NCBI GenBank assembly: GCA_028583405.1
Contig: JAPTMU010000269.1
Location: 232,871-296,870, forward strand
Source of the DNA: Pogonophryne albipinna
Lineage: Eukaryota > Chordata > Actinopteri > Perciformes > Artedidraconidae
Length of the DNA: 64,000 nucleotides
Direction: 5' to 3'
Below the pieces are notes generated by a model. It was not told the DNA's origin, searched no databases, and saw nothing but the letters and a program-made list of their open reading frames with translations. The stretch's first letter is position 1. Each line of letters begins with the position of its first letter. The translations under genes and the position numbers were made by a program. Shown here piece after piece: positions 20,919 to 34,100 of this stretch.

Positions 20919-23900
20919 CTGAGGGGGGAGGAGGGAAGAGACTCTCTTCACACAGAGGGGACACATGTCTCTCCTACATCAACATGTGTCCCCTCTATCA
21001 ACATGTGTCCCCTCCTCTTCATGTCTCTCCTACATCAACATGTGTCCCCTCTTCTTCATGTCTCCTCTATCAACATGTGTCCCCTCCTCTTCATGTCTCT
21101 TCTACATCAACATGTGTCCCCTCTTTCCATGTCTCTCCTACATCAACATGTGTCCCCTCTTCTTCATGTCTCTTCTACATCAACATGTGTCCCCTCTTCC
21201 TCATGTCTCTTCTACATCAACATGTGTCCCCTCTTCTTCATGTCTCTTCTACATCAACATGTGTCCCCTCTTCCTCATGTCTCTTCTACAATCAACATGT
21301 GTCCCCTCTTCTTCATGTCTCTTCTACATCAACATGTGTCCCCTCTTCCTCATGTCTCTCCTACATCAACATGTGTCCCCTCTTCTTCATGTCTCCTCTA
21401 TCAACATGTGTCCCCTCCTCTTCATGTCTCTTCTACATCAACATGTGTCCCCTCTTTCCATGTCTCTCCTACATCAACATGTGTCCCCTCTTCCTCATGT
21501 CTCTTCTACATCAACATAGGTGTCCCCTCTTCTTCATGTCTCTTCTACATCACATGTGTCCCCTCTTCCTCATGTCTCTTCTACATCAACATGTGTCCCC
21601 TCTTCTCATGTCTCTTCTACATCAACATGTGTCCCCTCTTCCTCATGTCTCTTCTACATCAACATGTGTCCCCTCTTCTCATGTCTCTTCTACATCAACA
21701 TGTGTCCCCTCTTCTTCATGTCTCTTCTACATCAACATGTGTCCCCTCTTCTTCATGTCTCTTCTACATCAACATGTGTCCCCTCTTCTTCATGTCTCTC
21801 CTACATCAACATGTGTCCCCTCTTCCTCATGTCTCTTCTACATCAACATGTGTCCCCTCTTCCTCATGTCTCTTCTACATCAACATGTGTCCCCTCTTCT
21901 TCATGTCTCTTCTACATCAACATGTGTCCCCTCTTCTTCATGTCTCTTCCTACATCAACATCGTGTCCCCTCTTCTTCATGTCTCTTCTACATCAACATG
22001 TGTCCCCTCTTCTCCATGTCTCTTCTACATCAACATGTGTCCCCTCTTCCTCATGTCTCTTCTACATCAACATGTGTCCCCTCTTCTTCATGTCTCTTCT
22101 ACATCAACATGTGTCCCCTCTTCTCATGTCTCTTCTACATCAACATATGTCCCCTCTTCTTCATGTCTCTTCTACATCAACATATGTCCCTCTTCTTCAT
22201 GTCTCTTCTACATCAACAGTGTCCCCTCTTCTTCATGTCTCTTCTACATCAACATGTGTCCCTCTTCTCCATGTCTCTTCTACATCAACATGTGTCCCCT
22301 CTTCTCCATGTCTCTTCTACATCAACATATGTCCCCCTCTTCTTCATGTCTCTTCTACATCAACATGTGTCCCCCTCTTCTTCATGTCTCTTCTACATCA
22401 ACATATGTCCCCTCTTCTTCATGTCTCTTCTACATCAACATGTGTCCCCTCTTCTCATGTCTCTTCTACATCAACATGTGTCCCCCTCTTCTTCATGTCT
22501 CTTCTACATCAACATGTGCCCCTCTTCTTCATGTCTCTTCTACATCAACATGTGTCCCCTCTTCTTCATGTCTCTTCTACATCTAACATGTGTCCCCTCT
22601 TCATTCCATCAACATATGTCCCCTCTTCTTCATGTCTCTTCTACATCAACATGTGTCCCCTCTTCTTCCATGTCTCTTCTACATCAACATAGTGTCCCCT
22701 CTCTTCATGTCCTCTTCTACATCAACATGTGTCCCCTCTTCTTCTGTCTCTTCTACATCAACATGTGCCCCCTCTTCTTCATGTCTCTTCTACAATCAAC
22801 ATGTGTCCCCTCTTCTTCAATGTCTCTTCTACATCAACATGTGTCCCCCTCTTCTTCAATCAACATATGTCCCCTCTTCTTCATGTCTCTTCTACATCAA
22901 CATGATGTCCCCTTTCTCCATGTCTCTTCTACATCAACATATGTCCCCTCTTCTTCATGTCTCTTCTACATCAACATGTGTCCCCTCTTCTTCATGTCTC
23001 TTCTACATCAACATATGTCCCCTCTTCTTCATGTCTCTTCTACATCAACATATGTCCCCTCTTCTTCATGTCTCTTCTACATCAACATGTGTCCCCTCTT
23101 CTTCTATGTCTTTCTACATCAACATATGTCCCCTCTTCTTCATGTCTCTTACTACATCAACATGTGTCCCCTTTTCTCCATGTCTCTTCTACATCAACAT
23201 ATGTCCCCTCTTCTTCATGTCTCTTCTACATCAACATGTGTCCCCTTTTCTCCATGTCCTCTTCTACATCAACATATGTCCCCTCTTCTTCATGTCTCTT
23301 CTACATCAACCACGTGTCTCCTTATTTTCATCTAAAGTAACAGACTTGGAAACAGGGCTGAAACAGAGGGGGATTATGGGTAATGCTGCAATGATCTGTT
23401 TGGTGTTTCAGCCAATCAGAGACAGGCTCTGGATCTATCTGAGACCTGGGATATATTGATGAGAAGAGGAGGATGATAGGGGAACTAATAATAACTAATA
23501 ATTGTGTTTACTTGAACTTCCTGCCGCTCCTCGCCTGCGTTCCTCCGTTCTCACACGATGTCTCCGTCCTCGTAGAAAAAGAAAACGTCCAGTTTGACGT
23601 CTTCACTCAGAAAGGAGAGCTCCAGACTGTCCTCCACCTGCCCTTCAAAATAAAACACATGCCTTAACGAGGTAACACACACCTGCGTCAAAACGTGAGA
23701 ACCATAAAAGAAAAGTTCTCACCTTCCCGAACTTGTGTTTGAGCGACAGCCCGGCGGTCCTGAACGCTGCGATGATGTCCGGCCTGAAGTCTGCGATAAA
23801 GATCCCGATGTCCACGTCCCGACTGTACGAGATCACGCTACACTGCCTGACCAGCCTGCAGGGGCCCACGTCAACAAGTACATCAACAACGGTTTACAAG

Positions 23901-26900
23901 CAACAAGAGTTTCATATGTCGTTACGCTGTTATTGGTCTTAGTGCTGTCACCTTAGCATGTTAGCATGTTAGCATGCTGTAACGTTAGCATGTTAGCATG
24001 TTGTAACGTTAATATGTTGTTATGCTGTAACGTTAGCATGTTAGCATGCTGTCACCTTAGCATGTTAGCATGTTGTAACGTTAATATGTTGTTATGCTGT
24101 AATGTTAGCATGTTAGCATGCTGTCACCTTAGCATGTTAGCATGTTAGCATGTTGTAACGTTAATATGTTGTTATGCTGTAACGTTAGCATGTTAGCATC
24201 TTATATGTTATTATGCTGTAACGTTAGCATGTTATATGTTGTTATGTTGTAACGTTAATATGTTGTTATGCTGTAATGTAGCATGTTAGCATGTTATATG
24301 TTGTTATGCTGTAACGTTAGCATGTTATATGTTGTCATGTTGTAACGTTAGCATGTTAGCATCTTATATGTTATTATGCTGTAACGTTAGCATGTTAGCA
24401 TGTTATATGTTGTGATGTTGTAACGTTAATATGTTGTTATGCTGTAATGTAGCATGTTAGCATGTTATACGTTGTTATGCTTTAACGTTAGCATGTTATA
24501 TGTTGTCATGTTGTAACGTTAGCATGTTGTTATGCTGTAACGTTAGCATGTTAGCATGTTGTTATGCTGTAACGTAGCATGTTAGCATGTTACCCAGGCA
24601 GGTGCCGCTGCTCAGCCAGAAGGGGATGTTGAGGGGAGCTAACGTCCGCGCCGCCAGATGAAGCAGCGACTTCACTTTCCTCCGAAACTCCACGGCCTCC
24701 GGAGAGGAGTCGTCGGGATAGAGCTGCAGAACCATCTCGTTTAAATTAACTTTGTGTTTCTAAACACTTTTTCACTTTTCCTCCCCTTCACAATAAAAGC
24801 GCGTCTACCTGCAGGAAGTTCTTTTCCTCCCCTTCACAATAAAAGCGCGTCTACCTGCAGGAAGTTCTTTTCCTCCCCTTCACAATAAAAGCGCGTCTAC
24901 CTGCAGGAAGTTCTTTTCCTCCCCTTCACAATAAAAGCGCGTCTACCTGCAGGAAGTTCTTTTCCTCCCCTTCACAATAAAAGCGCGTCTACCTGCAGGA
25001 AGTTATTTTCCTCCCCTTCACAATAAAAGCGCGTCTACCTACAGGAAGTTATTTTCCTCCCCTTCACAATAAAAGCGCGTCTACCTACAGGAAGTTCTTT
25101 TCCTCCCCTTCACAATAAAAGCGCGTCTACCTGCAGGAAGTTATTTTCCTCCCCTTCACAATAAAAGCGCGTCTACCTACAGGAAGTTCTTTTCCTCCCC
25201 TTCACATAAAAGCGCGTCTACCCTGCAGGAAGTTATTTCCTCCCCTTCACATAAAAGCGCGTCTACCTACAGGAAGTTCTTTTCCTCCCCTTCACAATAA
25301 AAGTCGTGTCTACCTGCAGGAAGTTCTTTTCCTCCCCTTCACAATAAAAGCGCGTCTACCTGCAGGAAGTTCTTTTCCTCCCCTTCACAATAAAAGCGCG
25401 TCTACCTGCAGGAAGTTCTTTTCCTCCACTTCACAATAAAAGCGCGTCTACCTGCAGGAAGTTCTTTTCCTCCCCTTCACAATAAAAGCGCGTCTACCTA
25501 CAGGAAGTTCTTTTCCTCCCCTTCACAATAAAAGCGCGTCTACCTGCAGGAAGTTAGTTTCCTCCCCTTCACAATAAAAGCGCGTCTACCTACAGGAAGG
25601 TTCTTTTCCTCCCCTTCACAATAAAAGCGTGTCTACCTGCAGGAAGTTCTTTTCCTCCCCTTCACAATAAAAGCGTGTCTACCTGCAGGAAGTTCTTTTC
25701 CTCCCCTTCACAATAAAAGCGCGTCTACCTGCAGGAAGTTCTTTTCCTCCACTTCACAATAAAAGCGCGTCTACCTGCAGGAAGTTCTTTTCCTCCCCTT
25801 CACAATAAAAGCGCGTCTACCTGCAGGAAGTTCTTTTCCTCCCCTTCACAATAAAAGCGCGTCTACCTGCAGGAAGTTCCGAGCGTCTCGGTGTCGGCAC
25901 TCCAGGAAAGCGAGCGTGTTTTTGTTCGGAGAGAAAAACGGGAAACGTTTCGAGGAATTCGAACATCAAGGCCGTCGAGACCGTGAGGACGAGCTCCGGC
26001 CTGAAGGGGCACAACACAAACAACCATTAACAAACAACAACAACTGAGACAGTATTAACCACAAACAACCATTAACAAACAACAACAGCAACTGAGACAG
26101 TATTAACCACAAAACAAACCATTAAACAACAACAACTCACTGTGACAGTATTAACCACAAACAACCATTAAACAACAACAACAACAACTGAGACAGTATT
26201 AACACAAACAACCATTACAACAACAACAGCAACTGACATTAACCACAAACAACCATTAACAAACAACAACAACAACTGAGACAGTATTAACCACAAACAA
26301 CCATTAACAAACAACAACAGCAACTGAGACAGTATTAACCACAAACAACCATTAACAAACAACAACAACTCACTGTGACAGTATTAACCACAAACAACCA
26401 TTAAACAACAACAACTCACTGTGACAGTATTAACCACAAACAACAGCAGTAATAAAGAGGTGCTACCTGTCGTAGGCTCCGGCGTGTCGTCCGTAGTCGA
26501 GCCGTTTGAACGAAGCGAAGCGTCGCTCCATTCCAGGTTTCAGACGGAGCGCTCCGTGCCAGAGATAGTTCCCGCTGCGCTCGTACAGAAACACCACCTG
26601 CAGGAACACAGGTACATCTAACACCACCTGCAGGAACACAGGTACATCTAACACCACCTGTAGGAACACAGGTACATCTAAACACCACCTGCAGGAACAC
26701 AGGTACATCTAACACCACCTGTAGGAAACACAGGTACATCTAACACCACCTGTAGGAACACAGGTACATCTAACATCACCTGCAGGAACACAGGTACATC
26801 TAACACCACCTGCAGGAACACAGGTACATCTAACACCACCTGTAGGAACACAGGTACATCTAACACCACCTGTAGGAACACAGGTACATCTAACACCACC

Positions 26901-29900
26901 TGCAGGAACACAGGTACATCTAACACCACCTGCAGGAACACAGGTACATCTAACACCACCTGTAGGAACACAGGTACATCTAACACCACCTGTAGGAACA
27001 CAGGTACATCTAACATCACCTGTAGGAACACAGGTACATCTAACACCACCTGTAGGAACACAGGTACATCTACACCACCTGTAGGAACATCTAACACCAC
27101 CTGTAGGAACACAGGTACAATCTAACACCACCTGCAAACACAGGTACATCTAACACCACCTGTAGGAACACAGGTACATCTAACACCACCTGTAGGAACA
27201 CAGGTATATCTAACACCACCTGCAACACAGGGTACATCTAACACCACCTGTAGGAACACAGGCACATCTAACACCACCTGTAGGAACACAGGTACATCTA
27301 ACACCACCTGTAGGAACACAGGTACATCTAACACCACCTGTAGGAACACAGGTACATCTAACACCACCTGCAGGAACACAGGTACATCTAACACCACCTG
27401 TAGGAACACAGGCACATCTAACACCACCTGCAGGAACACAGGTACATCTAACACCACCTGTAGGAACACAGGTACATCTAACACCACCTGTAGGAACACA
27501 GGTACATCTAACACCACCTGTAGGAACACAGGTACATCTAACACCACCTGCAGGAACACAGGTACATCTAACACCACCTGTAGGAACACAGGCACAATCT
27601 AACACCACCTGCAAGGAACACAGGTACATCTAACACCACCTGTAGGAACACAGGTACATCTAACACCACCTGTAGGAACACAGGTACATCTAACACCACC
27701 TGCAGGAACACAGGTACATCTAACACCACCTGTAGGAACACAGGTACATCTAACACCACCTGTAGGAACACAGGTACATCTAACACCACCTGCAGGAACA
27801 CAGGTACATCTAACACCACCTGTAGGAACACAGGTACATCTAACACCACCTGTAGGAACACAGGCACATCTAACACCACCTGCAGGAACACAGGTACATC
27901 TAACACCACCTGCAGGAACACAGGTACATCTAACACCACCTGTAGGAACACAGGTACATCTAACACCACCTGCAGGAACACAGGTACATCTAACACCACC
28001 TACAGGAACACAGGTACATCTAACACCACCTGTAGGAACACAGGTACATCTAACACCACCTGTAGGAACACAGGCACATCTAACACCACCTGCAGGAACA
28101 CAGGTACATCTAACACCACCTGTAGGAACACAGGTACATCTAACACCACCTGCAGGAACACAGGTACATCTAACACCACCTGCAGGAACACAGGTACATC
28201 TAACACCACCTGCAGGAACACAGGTACATCTAACACCACCTGTAGGAACACAGGCACATCTAACACCACCTGTAGGAACACAGGCACATCTAACACCACC
28301 TGTAGGAACACAGGCACATCTAACACCACCTGCAGGAACACAGGTACATCTAACACCACCTGTAGGAACACAGGCACATCTAACACCACCTGTAGGAACA
28401 CAGGCACATCTAACACCACCTGCAGGAACACAGGTACATCTAACACCACCTGTAGGAACACAGGTACATCTAACACCACCTGCAGGAACACAGGTACATC
28501 TAACACCACCTGCAAACACAGGTACATCTAACACCACCTGTAGGAACACAGGTACATCTAACACCACCTGTAGGAACACAGGTACATCTAACACCACCTG
28601 CAAACACAGGTACATCTAACACCACCTGCAGGAACACAGGTATTTCTAACACCACCTGCAAACACAGGTATATCTAACACCACCTGTAGGAACACAGGTA
28701 CATCTAACACCACCTGCAGGAACACAGGTACATCTAACACCACCTACAGGAACACAGGTACATCTAACACCACCTGTAGGAACACAGGTATATCTAACAC
28801 CACCTGCAGGAACACAGGTACATCTAACACCACCTGCAGGAACACAGGTACATCTAACACCACCTGCAGGAACACAGATATATCTAACACCACCTACAGG
28901 AACACAGGTACATCTAACACCACCTGCAGGAACACAGGTACATCTAACACCACCTGTAGGAACACAGGTACATCTAACACCACCTGTAGGAACACAGGTA
29001 CATCTAACACCACCTGCAGGAACACAGGTACATCATAACACCACCTGTAGGAACACAGGTATATCTAACACCACCTGCAAACACAGGTACATCTAACACC
29101 ACCTGTAGGAACACAGGTACATCTAACACCACCTGCAGGAACACAGGTACATCTAACACCACCTACAAACAGGTACATCTAACACCACCTGTAGGAACAC
29201 AGGTACATCTAACACCACCTGTAGGAACACAGGTACATCTAACACCACCTGCAAACACAGGTACATCTAACACCACCTGCAGGAACACAGGTATTTCTAA
29301 CACCACCTGCAGGAACACAGGTACATCTAACACCACCTACAGGAACACAGGTACATCTAACACCACCTGCAGGAACACAGGTACATCTAACACCACCTGC
29401 AGGAACACAGGTACATCTAACACCACCTGCAGGAACACAGATATATCTAACACCACCTACAGGAACACAGGTACATCTAACACCACCTGCAGGAACACAG
29501 GTACATCTAACACCACCTGTAGGAACACAGGTACATCTAACACCACCTGTAGGAACACAGGTACATCTAACACCACCTGCAAGCACAGGTATATCTAACA
29601 CCACCTGCAGGAACACAGGTACATCTAACACCACCTGTAGGAACACAGGTACATCTAACACCACCTGCAAACACAGGTATATCTAACACCACCTGCAGGA
29701 ACACAGGTACATCTAACACCACCTGCAGGAACACAGGTATATCTAACACCACCTGCAGGAAACACAGGTACATCAAACACCACCTGCAAACACAGGTACA
29801 TCTAAACACCACCTGTAGAATCACAGGTATATCTAACACCACCTGCAGGAACCCAGGTACATCTAACACCCACCTGCAGGAACACAGGTACATCTAACAC

Positions 29901-31034
29901 CACCTGTAGAACACAGGTATATCTAACACCACCTTGCAGGAACACAGGTACATCTAACACACCTGCAAAACACAGGTATATCTAACACCTACCTGCAGGA
30001 ACACAGGTACATCTAACACCACCTGTAGGAACACAGGTACATCTAACACCACCTGCAGGAACACAGGTACATCTAGCACCACCTGCAGGAACACAGGTAC
30101 ATCTAACAACCACCTGCAGGAACACAGGTATATCTAACACCACCTGCAAACACAGGTATATCTAACACCACCTGCAGGAACACAGATACATCTAACACCA
30201 CCTGCAGGAACACAGGTACATCTAACACCACCTGTAGGAACACAGGTACATCTAACACCACCTTGTAGGAACACAGGTACATCTAACACCACCTGCAGGA
30301 ACACAGGTACATCTAACACCACCTGCAGGAACACAGGTACATCTAACACCACCTGTAGGAACACAGGTACATCTAACACCACCTGCAGGAAACACAGGCT
30401 ACATCTAACCACCACCTGCAGGAACAACAGGTACATCTAACACCACCTGTAGGAACACAGGTACATCTAACACCACCTGCAGGAACACAGGTACATCTAA
30501 CACCACCTGTAGGAACACAGGTACATCTAACACCACCTGTAGGAACACAGGTACATCTAACACCACCTGTAGGAACACAGGTACATCTAACACCACCTGT
30601 AGGAACACAGGTACATCTAACACCACCTGTAGGAACACAGGTACATCTAACACCACCTGTAGGAACACAGGTACATCTAACACCACCTGTAGGAACACAG
30701 GTACATCTAACACCACCTGCAGGAACACAGGTACATCTAACACCACCTGCAGGAACACAGATACATCTAACACCACCTGCAGGAACACAGGTACATCTAA
30801 CACCACCTGCAGGAACACAGGTACATCTAACACCACCTGCAGGAACATCTAACACCACCTGTTGTTGGGTCAGGTGACCCCTCCCACCTGTATGATGTGG
30901 CCGTGGAGGCGGAGCAGGAAGTGGAGCGGGATCTGGTTTCCTGATAGGGTGTCCAGACTGGCCAATCGGGGGTCGTCTCCTCGCAGCTCCATCACCTCGA
31001 AGCCTTTCTGCTCGGCAGCCAATAGGAAGCCGGC
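20705..31034 (-). CDS. fktn: fktn (fukutin), C-terminal seven exons, arm 1, with indels
   Basis: Fukutin is a Golgi type II membrane enzyme of the LicD family that adds the first ribitol-5-phosphate from CDP-ribitol to the core M3 glycan of alpha-dystroglycan. Exons here: 31034-30888, 26597-26467, 26000-25867, 24723-24594, 23855-23723, 23637-23512 and 20918-20705. The end reads [20 protein letters not shown], then [15 protein letters not shown], matching human fukutin's C-terminus. Compared with arm 2, five single-base indels lie in coding exons (near 25906, 25931, 25979, 23850 and 23551), so the frame is broken as written. Most are in short homopolymers, and the arm 2 copy is clean, so consensus error is more likely than a true pseudogene. 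The first exons (membrane anchor and about 124 residues) are missing; they should lie beyond the 37-bp array. Every intron holds a minisatellite. Confidence 0.93.
20957..23325. repeat. 37-bp minisatellite in the last fktn intron (arm 1)
   Basis: About 64 units containing CTACATCAACATGTGTCCCC and TCTTCTTCATGTCTCTT. Many units carry single-base insertions or losses, unlike the cleaner arm 2 copy (54795-57528, about 74 units). The unit has no stop in any plus-strand frame, so frames of up to 873 codons appear; these are not genes. Confidence 0.97.
23512..23637 (-). CDS. fktn: fktn exon, arm 1, one-base insertion
   Basis: 126 nt against 125 in arm 2. It encodes [20 protein letters not shown], then FYEDGDIV, after which an extra base near 23551 turns the frame to a TGA where arm 2 has tryptophan (VWNGGTQ). 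The splice sites are intact. Confidence 0.9.
23723..23855 (-). CDS. fktn: fktn exon with catalytic DVD motif, arm 1, one-base loss
   Basis: 133 nt against 134 in arm 2. One T is missing near the start (GCTGGTCAGG against GCTGGTTCAGG), shifting the frame before [11 protein letters not shown]. The DVD is the metal and nucleotide-binding aspartate motif of LicD-type transferases. Confidence 0.9.
23952..24590. repeat. Minisatellite in fktn intron (GTTAGCATG type), arm 1
   Basis: Imperfect units combining GTTAGCATGTTAGCATG, GTTGTAACGTTAATATG and TTGTTATGCTGTAAC. The array touches the splice donor of the neighbouring exon (24593). Confidence 0.93.
24594..24723 (-). CDS. fktn: fktn exon, arm 1 (WLSSGTCLG)
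   Basis: 130 nt, phase 0 in, phase 1 out, intact. It encodes [20 protein letters not shown] and [13 protein letters not shown], matching human [12 protein letters not shown] of the catalytic domain. Confidence 0.95.
24768..25880. repeat. 46-bp minisatellite containing a splice donor (arm 1)
   Basis: About 24 units of 46 bp. On the minus strand each reads GAACTTCCTGCAGGTAGACG, then CGCTTTTATTGTGAAGGG. The sequence CTGCAG|GTAGAC is the exon end and donor of the adjacent fktn exon, repeated across the intron. TGCAGG and TGTAGG variants alternate. Confidence 0.96.
25867..26000 (-). CDS. fktn: fktn exon, arm 1, net one-base gain
   Basis: 134 nt against 133 in arm 2: one base lost near 25979 and one gained near 25931 and near 25906. 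Arm 2 encodes [20 protein letters not shown] and [15 protein letters not shown] here. A synonymous substitution (CCG against CCA) also separates the arms. Confidence 0.88.
26010..26450. repeat. About 44-bp minisatellite in fktn intron (arm 1)
   Basis: Around ten units containing ACCACAAACAACCATTAACA and CAACAACTGAGACAGTATTA, with varying numbers of CAA triplets. Mirror copy at 51195-51598. Confidence 0.93.
26467..26597 (-). CDS. fktn: fktn exon, arm 1 ([11 protein letters not shown])
   Basis: 131 nt, phase 0 in and phase 2 out, intact. It encodes [20 protein letters not shown], matching human [19 protein letters not shown]. Its acceptor and first bases are the template of the 30-bp array next to it. 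Confidence 0.96.
26598..30860. repeat. 30-bp minisatellite containing a splice acceptor (arm 1)
   Basis: About 142 units of 30 bp. On the minus strand each reads GTGGTGTTAGATGTACCTGT, then GTTCCTGCAG. Units differ mainly at TGCAGG or TGTAGG and TACATC or CACATC; a few are shortened (GTTTGCAG). It fills the intron between two fktn exons. Confidence 0.98.
30888..31034 (-). CDS. fktn: fktn first visible exon (arm 1)
   Basis: 147 nt, phase 0 at both ends, intact. It encodes [20 protein letters not shown], then [19 protein letters not shown], matching human DPRLDGIDSLSGTEIPLHY. Exons further upstream are not in the window. Confidence 0.95.
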
Positions 31035-31100
31035 CTGAGAGCGAGTGATAAACGAACATCAGAGGATCAAATAAAACTCTGGACCGTCATTGGTTAATTC

Positions 31101-34100
31101 CAGAGATGATAAAAGTACACAAATCCTTTACTCAAGTAGAAGTAGGGTTATGGGTATTTGTGTTCAATGTAAGAAGTAGAAAGTTCAGGTATTTGGGTTC
31201 AACATGTAAGAAGTAGAAAGTACAGGTATTTGTGTTCAACATGTAAGAAGTAGAAAGTTCAGGTATTTGTTTCAACATGTAAGAAGTAGAAGTACAGGTA
31301 TTTGGTTCAACATGTAAGAAGTAGAAAGTACAGGTATTGGTTTCAACATGTAAGAAGTAGAAAGTACAGGTATTTGTGTTCAACATGTAAGAAGTAGAAA
31401 GTACAGGTATTTGAGTTCAACATGTAAGAAGTAGAAAGTACAGGTATTGTGTTCAACATGTAAGAAGTAGAAAGTACAGGTATTTGGGTTCAACATGTAA
31501 GAAGTAGAAAGTACAGGTATTTGTGTTCAACATGTAAGAAGTAGAAAGTACAGGTATTTGTGTTCAACATGTAAGAAGTAGAAAGTACAGGTATTTGTGT
31601 TCAACATGTAAGAAGTAGAAAGTACAGGTATTTGTGTTCAACATGAAGAAGTAGAAAGTACAGGTATTTGTGTTCAACATGTAAGAAGTAGAAAGTACAG
31701 GTATTTGTGTTCAACATGAGAGAAGTGAAAGTACAGGTATTGTGAGTTCAACATGAGAGAAGTAGAAAGTACAGGTATTGAGTTCAACATGTAAGAAGTA
31801 AAAGTACAGGTATTTGGTTCAACATGTAAGAAGTAGAAAGTACAGGTATTTGTGTTCACATGTAAGAAGTAGAAAGTACAGGTATTTGAGTTCAACATGT
31901 AAGAAGTAGAAAGTACAGGTATTTGTGTTCAACATGTAAGAAGTAGAAAGTACAGGTATTTGTGTTCAACATGAGAGAAGTAGAAAGTACAGGTATTTGA
32001 GTTCAACATGAAGAAGTAGAAAGTACAGGTATTTGTGTTCAACATGTAAGAAGTAGAAAGTACAGGTATTTGTGTTCAACATGAGAGAAGTAGAAAGTAC
32101 AGGTATTTGGGTTCAACATGAGAAGTAGAAAGTACAGGTATTTGGGTTCAACATGTAAGAAGTAGAAAGTACAGGTATTTGAGTTCAACATGTAAGAAGT
32201 AGAAAGTACAGGTATTTGTGGTTCAACATGTAAGAAGTAGAAGTACAGGTATTTGTGTTCAACATGTAAGAAGTAGAAAGTACAGGTATTTGGGTTCAAC
32301 ATGTAAGAAAGTAGAAAGTACAGGTATTTGTGTTCAACATGTAAGAAGTAGAAAGTACAGGTATTTGTGTTCAACATGTAAGAAGTAGAAAGTACAGGTA
32401 TTTGGGTTTCAACATGAGAGAAGTAGAAAGTACAGGTATTTGTTTGTTCAACATGTAAGAAGTAGAAAGTACAGGTATTTGTGTTCAACATGTAAGAAGT
32501 AGAAAGTACAGGTATTTGTTCAACATGTGAGAAGTAGAAAGTACAGGTATTTGGGTTCAACATGAGAGAAGTAGAAAGTACAGGTATTTGGGTTCAACAT
32601 GAGAGAAGTAGAAAGTACAGGTATTTGTGTTCAACATGTAAGAAGTAGAAAGTACAGGTATTTGGTTAACATGTAGAAGTAGAAAGTACAGGTATTTGTG
32701 TTCAACATGTAAGAAGTAGAAAGTACAGGTATTTGTGTTCAACATGTAAGAAGTAGAAAGTACAGGTATTTGGGTTCAACATGTAAGAAGTAGAAAGTAC
32801 AGGTATTTGGGTTTCAACATGAGAGAAGTAGAAAGTACAGGTATTTGGGTTCAACATGTGAGAAGTAGAAAGTACAGGTATTTGGGTTCAACATGAGAAG
32901 TAGAAAGTACAGGTATTTGTGTTCAACATGTAAGAAGTAGAAAGTACAGGTATTTGGGTTCAACATGAGAGAAGTAGAAAGTACAGGTATTTGTGGTCAA
33001 CATGTAAGAAGTAGAAAGTACAGGTATTTGTGGTTCAACATGTAAGAAGTAGAAAGTACAGGTATTTGGGTTCAACATGTAAGAAGTAGAAAGTACAGGT
33101 ATTTGGGTTCAACATGTGAGAAGTAGAAAGTACAGGTATTTGGGTTCAACATGAGAGAAGTAGAAAGTACAGGTATTTGGTTCAACATGTAAGAAGTAGA
33201 AAGTACAGGTATTTGGTTCAACATGTGAGAAGTAGAAAGTACAGGTATTTGTGTTCAACATGTAAGAAGTAGAAAGTACAGGTATTTGGTTCAACATGAG
33301 AGAAGTAGAAAGTACAGGTATTTGTGTTCAACATGTAAGAAGTAGAAAGTACAGGTATTTGGTTCAACATGTAAGAAGTAGAAAGTACAGGTATTTGGTT
33401 CAACATGTAAGAAGTAGAAAGTACAGGTATTTGTGTTCAACATGTAAGAAGTAGAAAGTACAGGTATTTGGGTTCAACATGAAGAAGTAGAAAGTACAGG
33501 TATTTGTGTTCAACATGTAAGAAGTAGAAAGTACAGGTATTTGGTTCAACATTTAAGAAGTAGAAAGTACAGTATTTGGGTTCAACATGTAAGAAGTAGA
33601 AAGTACAGGTATTTGGTTCAACATGTAAGAAGTAGAAAGTACAGGTATTTGGTTCAACATGTAAGAAGTAGAAAGTACAGGTATTTGGTGTTCAACATGT
33701 AAGAAGTAGAAGTACAGGTATTTGTGCAACATGTAAGAAGTAGAAAGTAAGGTATTTGGGTTCAACATGAGAGAAGTAGAAAGTTACAGGTATTTGTGTT
33801 CAACATGTAAGAAGTAGAAAGTACAGGTATTTGGGTTCAACATGTAAGAATAGAAGTACAGGTATTTGGGTTCAACATGTAAGAAGTAGAAAGTACAGGT
33901 ATTGTGTTCAACATGTAAGAAGTAGAAAGTACAGGTATTTGGGTTCAACATGTAAGAAGTAGAAAGTACAGGTATTTGGGTTCAACATGAGAGAAGTAGA
34001 AAGTACAGGTATTTGTGTTCAACATGTAAGAAGTAGAAAGTACAGGTATTTGGGTTCAACATGTAAGAAGTAGAAAGTACAGGTATTGGTTCAACATGAG

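Noticed and set aside
26598..30860. CRISPR-like array
   Set aside because: Direct repeats without unique spacers, in a vertebrate gene intron; a plain tandem minisatellite.
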